In this document: positions 16,018 through 23,245 of the stretch, in pieces | Position numbering within the stretch: the first letter of the stretch is position 1 | Layout of the letters: every line of letters begins with the position of its first letter | From: VGBK01 sp043810615 | GTDB lineage: Bacteria > Actinomycetota > Acidimicrobiia > Spongiisociales > UBA11373 | Direction of reading: 5' to 3' | DNA length: 27,119 nucleotides | Assembly: GCA_043810615.1 (NCBI GenBank) | Contig: JBDROA010000009.1 | Location: 1 to 27,119 of the forward strand | Position numbers and translations under genes: made by a program | Notes under the pieces: generated by a model | Databases searched by the model: none | The model's input: the letters and a program-made list of their open reading frames with translations, nothing else | What the model was told of the DNA's origin: nothing

Positions 16018-16713
16018 TCATTGGCCTGCCGGTTGTTGAGCCAGGTGTTTGTCGGCGAGCCTTCTCAGCACCCTCCTGGCGGAGTCCCTGGAGCGGGGGT
16101 CAGGGCACTCGAGCAGGTCGAGGGCGATCACCGCGTCGGGGAGTTCAGGTAGGGAGAAGAGCCATCTCGCCTGCACTGGCACACGGATGTGGAGGTTGGC
16201 GTCCGATGGCGCTGCCGGCCTGAGAGCGAATCGGCAAGCTACGTTGTCGAGGTGCTCGGCAGAAACGTACAGGGGGCTAGGCCCAAGGCTCACGAGCCGG
16301 TCGTCACTGCGGATCTTCTCAGGTTGTGACACCCGGACCCGGTCGTCTGCGGCGAGTTGCTGCAGGATCCCCGGGTGGCCGTAGTACCAGTGGTCGACGA
16401 CTCGTGCCCGCCAGGAGGAGGAGTCGAGTCTGTCGATCTCTTTCATGCGTCCTCGCAGGCGCTGGTGTTCGGAGCGCGACAGGCCTTCCACATCAAGGCC
16501 GCTGAGGGCGCGGACGATGGCCCACACGCTCCGTGCTGACAGAGGCCGCCCCCGTCGGGCTGCCCCTGCTCGTGGCAGATCGCTCCGGTTGACGACCCAG
16601 GAGTTGCCGATCTTCTGTGCGGGGAGCCGGCCGGCCTGGGCGTGCCGGCGAACTTGTCCGGGGTGCATACCCAGGAGCCGTGCCGCCTCGCTGATGGAGA
16701 TCTGTTCAGCCAT
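16018..16713 (-). CDS. HTH DNA-binding protein, putative antitoxin 1
   Basis: A 231-aa protein from ATG 16713 (an in-frame GTG at 16722 is possible). Residues about 5-47 form an excisionase/MerR-type winged helix (ISISEAARLLGMHPGQVRRH, then AGRLPAQKIGNSWVV and RSDL). The rest includes WYYGHPGILQQLAADDRVRVS and a C-terminal helical part with no name I can give. Placed directly before a nucleotidyltransferase gene, it is likely the antitoxin and autorepressor of a type IV-like pair, although it is not a classic AbiEi. Inverted repeats of GTACCA occur just upstream (16724-16797) and are good candidates for its binding sites. It is divergent from the large unknown gene at 16996. Confidence 0.7.
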   Translation of the reverse strand: MAEQISISEAARLLGMHPGQVRRHAQAGRLPAQKIGNSWVVNRSDLPRAGAARRGRPLSARSVWAIVRALSGLDVEGLSRSEHQRLRGRMKEIDRLDSSSWRARVVDHWYYGHPGILQQLAADDRVRVSQPEKIRSDDRLVSLGPSPLYVSAEHLDNVACRFALRPAAPSDANLHIRVPVQARWLFSLPELPDAVIALDLLECPDPRSRDSARRVLRRLADKHLAQQPAGQ

Positions 16714-16723
16714 CGTGGTCACC

Positions 16724-16797
16724 GTACCAGAAGTCGTCGCTAACGCGCCTTAGTGGTACTGTACCAGTATTGCGCGCTTTCGCAAGTATTGTGGTAC
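16724..16797. promoter_or_regulatory. GTACCA/TGGTAC operator-like repeats
   Basis: A perfect inverted repeat TGGTAC-T-GTACCA lies at 16754-16766, with further half-sites GTACCA at 16724-16729 and TGGTAC at 16792-16797. The DNA here is visibly less GC-rich than its surroundings. It lies between the divergent HTH gene (16713, leftward) and the large gene at 16996, so it may control one or both. Confidence 0.55.
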
Positions 16798-16982
16798 GGG
16801 ACTGGAGTCCGCTGTCGCCACGCAGGATTGCGTCGAGTGGTCGCTCTTTCGAAGGGCCTGGCGCCTGGTCGCCGAAGGCCGAGAGGGGCTGGGTGGCGTG
16901 GCCGCGACGGTGTGGCAAGGGCCTGTTGCCACCGCAACACGAACCGGGGATCGCCGCTATCGCCCGACCGACAGGGCTGCGG

Positions 16983-16988
16983 TACCGT
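16983..16988 (+). promoter_or_regulatory. TACCGT -10-like box, leaderless start
   Basis: TACCGT ends 7 nt before ATG 16996, with no Shine-Dalgarno sequence between. This is the same arrangement as before ATG 8806. Confidence 0.4.
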
Positions 16989-16995
16989 TCGCCTC

Positions 16996-18735
16996 ATGAG
17001 CCCCCCCAACCGCCGTTCCCGATCCGGCCCACCGCGTCGGCCCGGGGCACTACGCCGTCGCGACAAAACGCCAGAACTCCTCACGAGCATCCGCTCCGCC
17101 CTGCGGTCCGACCACCCCCTCCAGCTCCTGCTTTTCGCCTCCGGGCTCATGGACGTCGTGGATCCCCGCAACCGGAACCCCTTCCTCCCGGACCGGTCGG
17201 ACGGACCGGGGATCTCTGAGATGATCGACTCCTTCGTCAACGTCGACCTCCCCGAGACGACGGCCTTGCTGACCGCCATGGATCTCCTCCTCGAAGGCAA
17301 GTCGGGAAGCGGATCGATCCGACGGGAACTCCGACGACGCACCCACCGCCTCCCCGCCTGGCTCACCTCCCTGAAGCCGATGCGGGTGACCCGGGTGACG
17401 ACGACGACCCACCCGTTCCACGACGGTGAAGACGTGTTCGTCGAAGTGCTCACCGACGGCGGTCACAGCCTCACCGTCGCCGTCTACATCGATCACAACC
17501 TCGGAACCCTCATCAAAGACGCCTTCATCATCCCGGACGACATCGACGCCGTGAGGGCCATCCTTCTCTCTCACACCGACGACCCCGACGTAGTGATGAC
17601 TCCGCTCGACCCCGCCGACGCTCGAGCCCGGATCGAAGCGGCGGCAGACGCGGCGAGCCGCACCTTTCCCCCCTTCGAATCCGACACGTGGCCGCTGTGC
17701 CGGCCCCTCGTCGAGTTGGTGACCCGGCTCCTGCCCGGCGGCGGAGAGGGATACCGGTTCACGGAGTGGAGCGATGCGGCCCGAGGCGACCTCGAGCAGC
17801 GCTTCCTCGCTTCGCCCCATGCCGCGAACCTCGATGCCGACCAGCGGGATCTCGTCGACCCGTTGCTGTGGTTCGGCTGCGACTACGGCATCGGCGAACC
17901 ACTGAACTGGAGCCCCACCCGAGCGGAGATCTTCCTGCTCGACTGGGTCCCCCGCAAGCTGCTCGTCGGCTCGCGCGTGCTGCGCAAGATACCCGCCCTG
18001 CTGCGGGCCTTCGTTGCCTTCGGACACGAGCAGGTCGGTCTCCGGGGCGACCTCACCGCCGAGACCCTCAGCGCGATCGATCGTCTCGGGCCCGCGTACC
18101 GGGCCGCCATCACCGGCCCGAGATCGACAGGCCCGCTCGGCCTCCTCGAACGGGCCGGGATCATCGACATCGAGGGTGCTGAACACCCAGAGTGGGATCC
18201 GTTGGAGCACCTCGTCCGCAAGGTTGGTGGCCGCGACGCCCTGGACGCCCTCCACGATCGGCCCCTCCCCGACGAGGCGCTACGGTGGAAGGGCGTTCCC
18301 GAGGATGTGCATCCGACGGTCACCGAGGTCCTGGGGCGCTGCGACGCGTTCTGCGATCGATGGCTCGATGTCGAACACCGCACCGCGGTGCGTCGACTGC
18401 TCTCCAAGGTGGCCGCTGCCGACCCGGGGATCTTCCGAGACTCGGGCAGGGTGGACACAGCGGCCGCAGCCCTGTGCTGGATCATCGGCAAGGCCAACGG
18501 CGTCTTCGACCAGCGCTGGGGAAGCCACGGGTCCATGCTCGTCAAGGATCTCATGGAATGGTTCGGGCTCACCGGAAGCCCCTCGAACCGGGCCGCCCGC
18601 ATGCTGCGCGCCGCAGGCGTCGAGGATCGATGGTTCGCCATCTGGAATGCCCTCGGCGACCCCGACCTCCTCGTCTCACCCCAGCGGGCGTTGATTCTGA
18701 GACAGCGCGAGCTAATCCAACAGCAGGGCCGGTAG
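16996..18735 (+). CDS. Large unknown protein with C-terminal DUF6398-like domain
   Basis: A 579-aa protein with no signal peptide. The N-terminal part (about 25-250) includes SALRSDHPLQLLLFASGLMD, VAVYIDHNLGTLIKDAF near 161-177 and RTFPPFESDTWPLCRPLVE near 222-240, as in a conserved actinobacterial hypothetical family. Residues about 295-372 (FGCDYGIGEPLNWSP, then EIFLLDWVPRK, then RLGPAYRAA) match residues about 42-120 of the protein encoded at 8806-10716. Residues about 444-543 look like DUF6398: a Cys-containing helix, GRVDTAAAALCWIIGKANGVF, and a small HTH-like end. I also recall these domains with plasmid pRiA4b ORF-3 proteins. No catalytic motif is evident. It lies between an AbiE-like pair and a repeat copy, and may be an accessory or defence-related protein; that is inference. 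Confidence 0.8.
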   Translation: MSPPNRRSRSGPPRRPGALRRRDKTPELLTSIRSALRSDHPLQLLLFASGLMDVVDPRNRNPFLPDRSDGPGISEMIDSFVNVDLPETTALLTAMDLLLEGKSGSGSIRRELRRRTHRLPAWLTSLKPMRVTRVTTTTHPFHDGEDVFVEVLTDGGHSLTVAVYIDHNLGTLIKDAFIIPDDIDAVRAILLSHTDDPDVVMTPLDPADARARIEAAADAASRTFPPFESDTWPLCRPLVELVTRLLPGGGEGYRFTEWSDAARGDLEQRFLASPHAANLDADQRDLVDPLLWFGCDYGIGEPLNWSPTRAEIFLLDWVPRKLLVGSRVLRKIPALLRAFVAFGHEQVGLRGDLTAETLSAIDRLGPAYRAAITGPRSTGPLGLLERAGIIDIEGAEHPEWDPLEHLVRKVGGRDALDALHDRPLPDEALRWKGVPEDVHPTVTEVLGRCDAFCDRWLDVEHRTAVRRLLSKVAAADPGIFRDSGRVDTAAAALCWIIGKANGVFDQRWGSHGSMLVKDLMEWFGLTGSPSNRAARMLRAAGVEDRWFAIWNALGDPDLLVSPQRALILRQRELIQQQGR

Positions 18736-18744
18736 CCGGGTTTG

Positions 18745-18891
18745 CAGGCCGCTCCCCGGTCCTCCGCCCTATCGCCTGACTGTGAGGCTGGCCGGCACAG
18801 TCTGGTCCATTGCTGCCCGTCGGGCCGGCACCAAGGGGCCGCCCACCCCTGTCGGGTTCGCAGTGGGCCTTGTAGAACGGCTTTCACACCT
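18745..18891 (+). repeat. Long repeat ending in 29-bp element, copy 4
   Basis: 18745-18862 matches 23148-23239, the 3' flank of tRNA-Val, apart from an extra ~30 nt here (about 18780-18810) and scattered changes. The common right part includes CGTCGGGCCGGCACCAAGGGG and CACCCCTGTCGGGTTCGCA. It runs directly into the 29-bp element at 18863-18891 (GTGGGCCTTGTAGAACGG to CTTTCACACCT). It begins 10 nt after the stop of the large unknown gene. Confidence 0.75.
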
Positions 18892-19004
18892 CTCAAGGCT
18901 CGGAGGGCCCGTTCCACAGCAAGAGACGACTCCGGTCCACGCTCGCCGCCATCAACAGTCGGCGCAGGCGCATGCCGGGAACGCCACCTGAGTGGACTTC
19001 GCAG

Positions 19005-19958
19005 TCACCGCCCCCAGAGATCGGCGGGCGAGAGAGCGGCGTCGGGCAGGTCGACAATGGCCTGGATGACCTCCGATCGGTCGTCGGCGTGTGCTTGGGA
19101 CCACCGCGCCTCATCGGGTTCGAGGTCGGCCACCCATCGGTACCGCTCGGCCAGTTGAGACCCGAGCTCAGGCAACGAGGGCGGCGGTGATGTGAGGAGC
19201 CCGATAGCCTGGTCGTCCCAGTCAACCCGTGGCGCAAGCCAGATCTCGGGATCGAACCTGCCGCCATTGTGGGCAGGCAGCCATACACCGAGACCATTGG
19301 CATCCGACCACATCTTGAGAACCGCCAGCCTCCGAGTTCGAGATGTGTCCGGGACGAGCGTCGGCGCCGCCGAAGCCGCCCACACCAAGTCGAAAGCGTC
19401 TCGCGCCGTGGACTGTCGATTGAGGCGAGCGATCTTCTCGGCGAGGGTCTCTTCGAGCCGAACCGTGGGTATCGCTGGCATCTCGAAGTCGTACCGGGAG
19501 TGGATAGCGGTCACCACGGGGCGCCGATTCTCTGCGCGTAACCATGCGGGAGGGCCGACGTCGACCTTCATTGCGACCTGGGGAGACCCGAACTCACCGG
19601 CAACTGACAGGTGCCAACGCCCGCGCCGCTCCGATGCACGGAACTCGAACGGGCCGAGCCGACGGCCCTGCAGGGCGCCGGCAAGGAGAGCTGCCGCCAT
19701 ACGCCGGTCGGTCGCCGGGTCCGCTGCCGCGAAATCGACGTCGGTCGAGAAGCGCCCGGCGGTTCCGGCCCACATCTTCCGAATGGCCGTCCCACCCTTG
19801 AACACGAGCAGGTTGTCGAACAGGCCCTCGCTGTGAAGACCCGCCAGAAGGAAGTCCTGAGCGATGTCGAGCACCGCGACCTCGACACCAACAGCAGCTC
19901 GAGGCGGCACGTGCCGGTGAATCCAACCCGGGGTTATGCGGTGCCCGAATGCCGTCAT
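19005..19958 (-). CDS. abiEii: AbiEii-family nucleotidyltransferase toxin (pair 2)
   Basis: A 317-aa protein with clear AbiEii (DUF1814) motifs. FKGGTAIRKMW at 53-63 is motif I, STDVDF at 71-76 carries two metal-binding Asp (D73, D75), MKVDVG at 130-135 is motif II, and the EETLAEKIARLNRQSTARDAFDL block at 169-191 is split as EETLAEKIARL and RDAFDLVW, giving the late E/K/R/D set. The length fits the family. In studied type IV systems the toxin uses a nucleotide (often GTP or CTP) to modify an RNA target and causes abortive infection; the target here is unknown. Its ATG overlaps the antitoxin stop by 4 nt (ATGA at 19955-19958). It is the most canonical of the three pairs in this window. Confidence 0.87.
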   Translation of the reverse strand: MTAFGHRITPGWIHRHVPPRAAVGVEVAVLDIAQDFLLAGLHSEGLFDNLLVFKGGTAIRKMWAGTAGRFSTDVDFAAADPATDRRMAAALLAGALQGRRLGPFEFRASERRGRWHLSVAGEFGSPQVAMKVDVGPPAWLRAENRRPVVTAIHSRYDFEMPAIPTVRLEETLAEKIARLNRQSTARDAFDLVWAASAAPTLVPDTSRTRRLAVLKMWSDANGLGVWLPAHNGGRFDPEIWLAPRVDWDDQAIGLLTSPPPSLPELGSQLAERYRWVADLEPDEARWSQAHADDRSEVIQAIVDLPDAALSPADLWGR

Positions 19959-20752
19959 GCCCTGAGCTCGGCCGGATCATGCGGGAGCATAGTGTCCTGC
20001 ACATTCCAGCGACCACTGTATCGACGCTGGGCCCGATCTCTCGGGCCGAAGCGGACAACCCCTCGCCGTGGCACGCCGAGAGATTCTGCCCACTCCGGAG
20101 ATACACCTGACACCAGGTAGGAGAGACGAGCCTTCGTCGCATGGCCCAGGTTCGTGAGTTGATTCCCCACAACCCCACGATCCACCTCGGAAACGATGGT
20201 GGCCAGAGCTTCGAGCACCGCCCCCCAGTTCTCCACGTCGGTCGGCTTCGCCGCGAGGTGAAGCAGAGTGGCCTCGAGGGTCTGCGTTGGCACTCCTGCC
20301 ACTTCTTCCGACCCCGAAGGCACATCGAACCAAGTCAATCGGTACGCCCGCCGCAGCGGGACAGGCGGACGAACACCCGGAGGCAGCACGACGACGCTGG
20401 GTTCCGGAGCCCGGTCGAGCATGTTGCGCTGCCATAGCGCCGACTCAAGGGCGATTGAGACAGCGAGACCTGGGTGCTTCGCCCGGACCGCCAGCAGCAC
20501 GTGAAAGGGGCTGCCGAAGGAAAGCCCCCCGGCGCGCGCACCCGGGACAAACTCCCAGACACCACGGGCACCGGTGGGAAGAAGCCACAGTCGTTCAGCC
20601 AGGCCCTTCACGATCAAGGCGGTGGCTGCACCGGCACCGACCTTCTCTGCAATCCTGCCGACATCCTCGACGCGCACGAGAGCCGGACGCTCGAGTTCGA
20701 GCTCCTGGAGGACGGCGGCAAGCCACGCGGGGACGGATCGAGCCTTTGTCAT
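19955..20752 (-). CDS. abiEi: AbiEi-family antitoxin (pair 2)
   Basis: A 265-aa protein matching the AbiEi layout. An N-terminal winged-helix region (residues about 8-65, with LVRVEDVGRIAEKV, then ALIVKGLAERLWLLPTGARGVWEF) is followed by a C-terminal domain with SPFHVLLAVRAKHPG, VSIALESALWQRNM, VPTQTLEATLLHLA and RLSYLVSG. AbiEi proteins neutralise AbiEii and repress their own operon by binding inverted repeats upstream. A matching inverted repeat lies 14-30 nt before the ATG (20766-20782). ATG 20752 is preceded on the minus strand by a purine stretch (AAGAAG). Antitoxin-first order and 4-nt overlap with the toxin are typical. Confidence 0.82.
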   Translation of the reverse strand: MTKARSVPAWLAAVLQELELERPALVRVEDVGRIAEKVGAGAATALIVKGLAERLWLLPTGARGVWEFVPGARAGGLSFGSPFHVLLAVRAKHPGLAVSIALESALWQRNMLDRAPEPSVVVLPPGVRPPVPLRRAYRLTWFDVPSGSEEVAGVPTQTLEATLLHLAAKPTDVENWGAVLEALATIVSEVDRGVVGNQLTNLGHATKARLSYLVSGVSPEWAESLGVPRRGVVRFGPRDRAQRRYSGRWNVQDTMLPHDPAELRA

Positions 20753-20765
20753 AGAGCGCTTCTTT

Positions 20766-20782
20766 CTATACGCATTGTATAG
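20766..20782 (-). promoter_or_regulatory. Inverted repeat / promoter before abiEi
   Basis: CTATAC (20766-20771) and GTATAG (20777-20782) form a perfect inverted repeat with spacer GCATT, in an AT-rich pocket. It offers TATAGA or TATACA as minus-strand -10 boxes and suits binding by AbiEi. Confidence 0.55.
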
Positions 20783-20819
20783 ATACGAGTGTCCTGTGAC
20801 AACGAGCGCGCCTGCAGTC

Positions 20820-20874
20820 GAGGGGGAGCCTTCGCCCCTGGCCGAGTGGGCCTTATAGGACGGCTTTCACACCT
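20820..20874 (+). repeat. 29-bp element with short flank, copy 5
   Basis: The 29-bp element is at 20846-20874 (GTGGGCCTTATAGGACGG to CTTTCACACCT), the copy closest to consensus. The left flank (GGGGGAGCCTTCGCCCCTGG) loosely resembles the flank of copies 4 and the tRNA site. It lies between AbiE pairs 2 and 3. ACCTTGGCAAGGT immediately after can form a small hairpin. I see no gene in 20875-21026. Confidence 0.7.
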
Positions 20875-21026
20875 TGGCAAGGTCGGCGACCTGAAGAGGC
20901 GGACAGATGATGCGGTGGCAGGCGGCGCTGGTCGGCAGACTCCCCCACCCCGACCGCCGGGTCGACGAGTCGGAGGCCGGCGGCTTCACCCCAGCGCAGG
21001 TCGGAGGCAGGTCGACGCAGCACTTC

Positions 21027-21899
21027 TCACCGGATATCGGGCCCCTTCTCGCGCAGGCCCCGGAAGAACTCCCGGACCGTGGCCACCGCCTCCTGGCGAA
21101 GCCTCGCCTTCTCTTCCTCGTCCTCCGGGGTGGCGAGGAACAGGGCATACGCGCGCGCACCGTCCTGGCCGACGTCGCGGAATCGCTCTTCGAGGAGCCC
21201 GAGCGCCTCGGTCACCTGCGGATGGCCTGCCACCGGGCTCGCCGCGGCTGCACTCCCCGAAGCTCTCGGGCCGCCCCCGTGGTTGAGGAGGGTGAAGACC
21301 AGGTCGTAGGCATCCTTGTTCTCGTGCCGGTCCTGGAAGGCGAGGATCTTGAGGACCGTGTACGGGAGGACGTTCGCTACCCGCACGGTGACCCGGGACT
21401 GCCCGCCCGCATCGAGGCGCTCGCCCTCGATGTCGCGCTCGATGAAGTCGTCTCGGGTCAGATGGGCGCCGCGCACGTTGAACGCCCCGAGCTTCGATCC
21501 CGTGGACTCGCCCTTCGGGCGGTAGATGCGGCTGGCCTCGACCTCGTCGGTCTCACATAGAAACTCCACCAGGACTGTGACCCCATCGACGTCGCGGGCC
21601 CACCGGAAACTTGGCTCTCGGTGCTCGAAGTGCGCCTTCTCCAGGTTGTTCTGCAGGGTGCGGTACGTCTCCGGCGTCTCGTCGCCCAGCGCAAGGCCGA
21701 TGACGAGGTCGATGTCGGTGGTGCCGACGTGAGCGCGTGCGCCCTCGCGGAGCTGTCCGATCAGGTACCTCGGCGCCAGCCCGCCTGCGAGATAGATGCG
21801 TTCACGCCAGGGGCCGAGGTCGCCGAGCAGCGTGAGCAACACACGCTCGCAACGCGCCGTCGTGGCCTCGTCATAGTCGGTGTGATGCTCGCGGCTCAA
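21027..21899 (-). CDS. AbiEii-like nucleotidyltransferase (putative toxin 3)
   Basis: A 290-aa protein. IYLAGGLAPRYL at 35-46 holds the GG motif and VGTTDIDLVIG at 58-68 the paired Asp residues (D62, D64). LPYTVLKILAFQDRHENKDA then YDLVF at 178-202 forms the late K...R...K-D-x-x-D block of AbiEii/DUF1814-type nucleotidyltransferases. It is a different sequence from the other two toxins. The start is TTG 21899, overlapping the stop of the HTH gene by 3 nt, so toxin output depends on antitoxin translation. A likely growth-arrest toxin acting on RNA; the substrate is unknown. The C-terminus (LEERFRDVGQDGARAYALFL, then charged residues) is helical. Confidence 0.75.
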   Translation of the reverse strand: MSREHHTDYDEATTARCERVLLTLLGDLGPWRERIYLAGGLAPRYLIGQLREGARAHVGTTDIDLVIGLALGDETPETYRTLQNNLEKAHFEHREPSFRWARDVDGVTVLVEFLCETDEVEASRIYRPKGESTGSKLGAFNVRGAHLTRDDFIERDIEGERLDAGGQSRVTVRVANVLPYTVLKILAFQDRHENKDAYDLVFTLLNHGGGPRASGSAAAASPVAGHPQVTEALGLLEERFRDVGQDGARAYALFLATPEDEEEKARLRQEAVATVREFFRGLREKGPDIR

Positions 21900-22912
21900 A
21901 ACCCGATCACCTCCTGACGCAGATAGTCCGCCTGCTCACGCCCACGGCGGGGATCACGGCGCAGGTCGGCATAGAGGCGGAAGCGGTTGGCCACCCACAG
22001 ATCGTCAACCTGCTCTCGGAAGGCGAGCGGCGTGTCGTCCTTTCCCTGGAGGAAGACCACGTTCTGCCCGTCCGCTACCGAGTCGGCCCCAACCGCGGCG
22101 TACACCTCCTCCGGTGCGGCGCCGGCCGCCACCCAGACCTCCACAACCGGCACCGCGGTGACGAACGGGGCTATCAGGCTGCCGGCCGCGGCGCCGGTGA
22201 GTGCATGGTCGATGCCGGCACGCTCGAGTCTGCCGCCGAGCTCCCGGATGAGCTGCTGGGGCGTCTGGGCGAGGAGGTAGGCAAGGGTCCGGGTCGGTCG
22301 GTCGGCGGTCTCCTCGGCCCAGAGGTCGAGCAGGGCCGTGGGGTTGGCGACCCGCCGGACGCGGTTCCGGCCGGTGCCCTGGATCGCGACGACGCCCGCA
22401 GCCTCCAGGCGGGCGAGGACGCGGTGGGCGAGACCGATGGCCACGTCGGCTTCCTTGGCCAGATCCTGGACCCGCCAGTCCCGCTGGGGACCCAGCAGCA
22501 GCACCTGGGCAATGACACCCGCCTTGCCGGTCAAGCGGGCGGGGCGGGCATGCTGACGCGGTCGGCGGCCCTCCAGGTGAAACAGCAGCCCCGGCAGTTC
22601 GATGTGGGCGTTCCCGAGCCCGTCGATGACGGCGACCCCATGGTCCTCGAGAATCGCTCGGGCCTCTGCGGTTGTCTCCTCCGCGATGAGGAGCACCGGG
22701 GCGCCCCGGCCACCCTCGTGGACGAGCTGCCAGGCGGTGGCCGCGTTGGCTCGCTTCTTGGTCTCCACGACGAGCCGGGCCTGGCCACCGGCATACCCCA
22801 CGAGAGCGTCGGCCCGCCGGTCGCCCGTACGGGCCTCTGCCGTGACGGTCAACCCCGGGATCTGTCGGAGGATGCGGAGCGTCTCGGCCCCGAACCACCC
22901 TTCCAGTTTCAC
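21896..22912 (-). CDS. Winged-helix protein, putative antitoxin 3
   Basis: A 338-aa protein from GTG 22912, which has AAAGGGA 5-6 nt upstream on the minus strand. The frame is open further, and starts at 22930 or 23029 are possible but lie in or beyond the operator. Residues about 20-110 contain a restriction-endonuclease-like strand pattern (TGDRRADALV, then ARLVVETKK), a possible degenerate PD-(D/E)xK fold with D and E-x-K. Residues about 130-195 form a winged helix (TGKAGVIAQVLLLGPQRDW, VQDLAKEADVAIGLAHRVLA, RLEAAGVV). The C-terminal half is an AbiEi-like body. It is placed as antitoxin and repressor of the following nucleotidyltransferase. The nuclease-like region is an eye-level impression, not a firm domain call. 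Confidence 0.72.
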   Translation of the reverse strand: MKLEGWFGAETLRILRQIPGLTVTAEARTGDRRADALVGYAGGQARLVVETKKRANAATAWQLVHEGGRGAPVLLIAEETTAEARAILEDHGVAVIDGLGNAHIELPGLLFHLEGRRPRQHARPARLTGKAGVIAQVLLLGPQRDWRVQDLAKEADVAIGLAHRVLARLEAAGVVAIQGTGRNRVRRVANPTALLDLWAEETADRPTRTLAYLLAQTPQQLIRELGGRLERAGIDHALTGAAAGSLIAPFVTAVPVVEVWVAAGAAPEEVYAAVGADSVADGQNVVFLQGKDDTPLAFREQVDDLWVANRFRLYADLRRDPRRGREQADYLRQEVIGF

Positions 22913-22962
22913 GGTTTCCCTTTGTTTCACCACAGCGGTGAAACTAGCAGATTCCGTGAAAC
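22906..22962 (-). promoter_or_regulatory. Nested GTTTCAC/GTGAAAC operators
   Basis: Two nested inverted repeats. The inner one is GTTTCACC (22924-22931) and GGTGAAAC (22937-22944) with 5-nt spacer ACAGC. The outer one is GTTTCACGG (22906-22914) and CCGTGAAAC (22954-22962). All four half-sites share GTTTCAC. They cover the chosen GTG start and the region where the minus-strand promoter should lie, consistent with tight autorepression. Confidence 0.7.
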
Positions 22963-23147
22963 ATAGCCAGGCTCGCGTCGGCGCCCAGGTCCCTGGCACC
23001 GCCAACAGCCGCGATCTGGCTAGCGACACGGTTGGAACCGATATGGCGATTTCGCCGAACCCGTCAGCACCTAGTCAAGAGGGCCTCTGCGACTTGGTGT
23101 CATCACCCTCGAGAACACCAGGGCCCAGGGAGCGAGCCGCCTCAGTA

Positions 23148-23245
23148 CAGGCCGCTCCCCGGTCCGCCGCCCTCTCGCCTGAGCCGTTGCTGCACGTCGG
23201 GCCGGCACCAAGGGGAAGCCCACCCCTGTCGGGTTCGCAGTGGGC
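23148..23245 (+). repeat. tRNA-Val 3'-flank repeat (partner of 18745-18869)
   Basis: Directly repeats the segment before copy 4 of the 29-bp element, from CAGGCCGCTCCCCGGTCC through GGGTTCGCAGTGGGC. Here the repeat runs into the 3' end of the tRNA-Val gene instead of the element. It is the right boundary of the accessory region. The intervening 22970-23147 holds no gene that I can support. Confidence 0.75.

Noticed and set aside
8386..20874. CRISPR array
   Set aside because: The repeats are 2-4 kb apart with genes between them, not short regular spacers, and no cas genes are seen.
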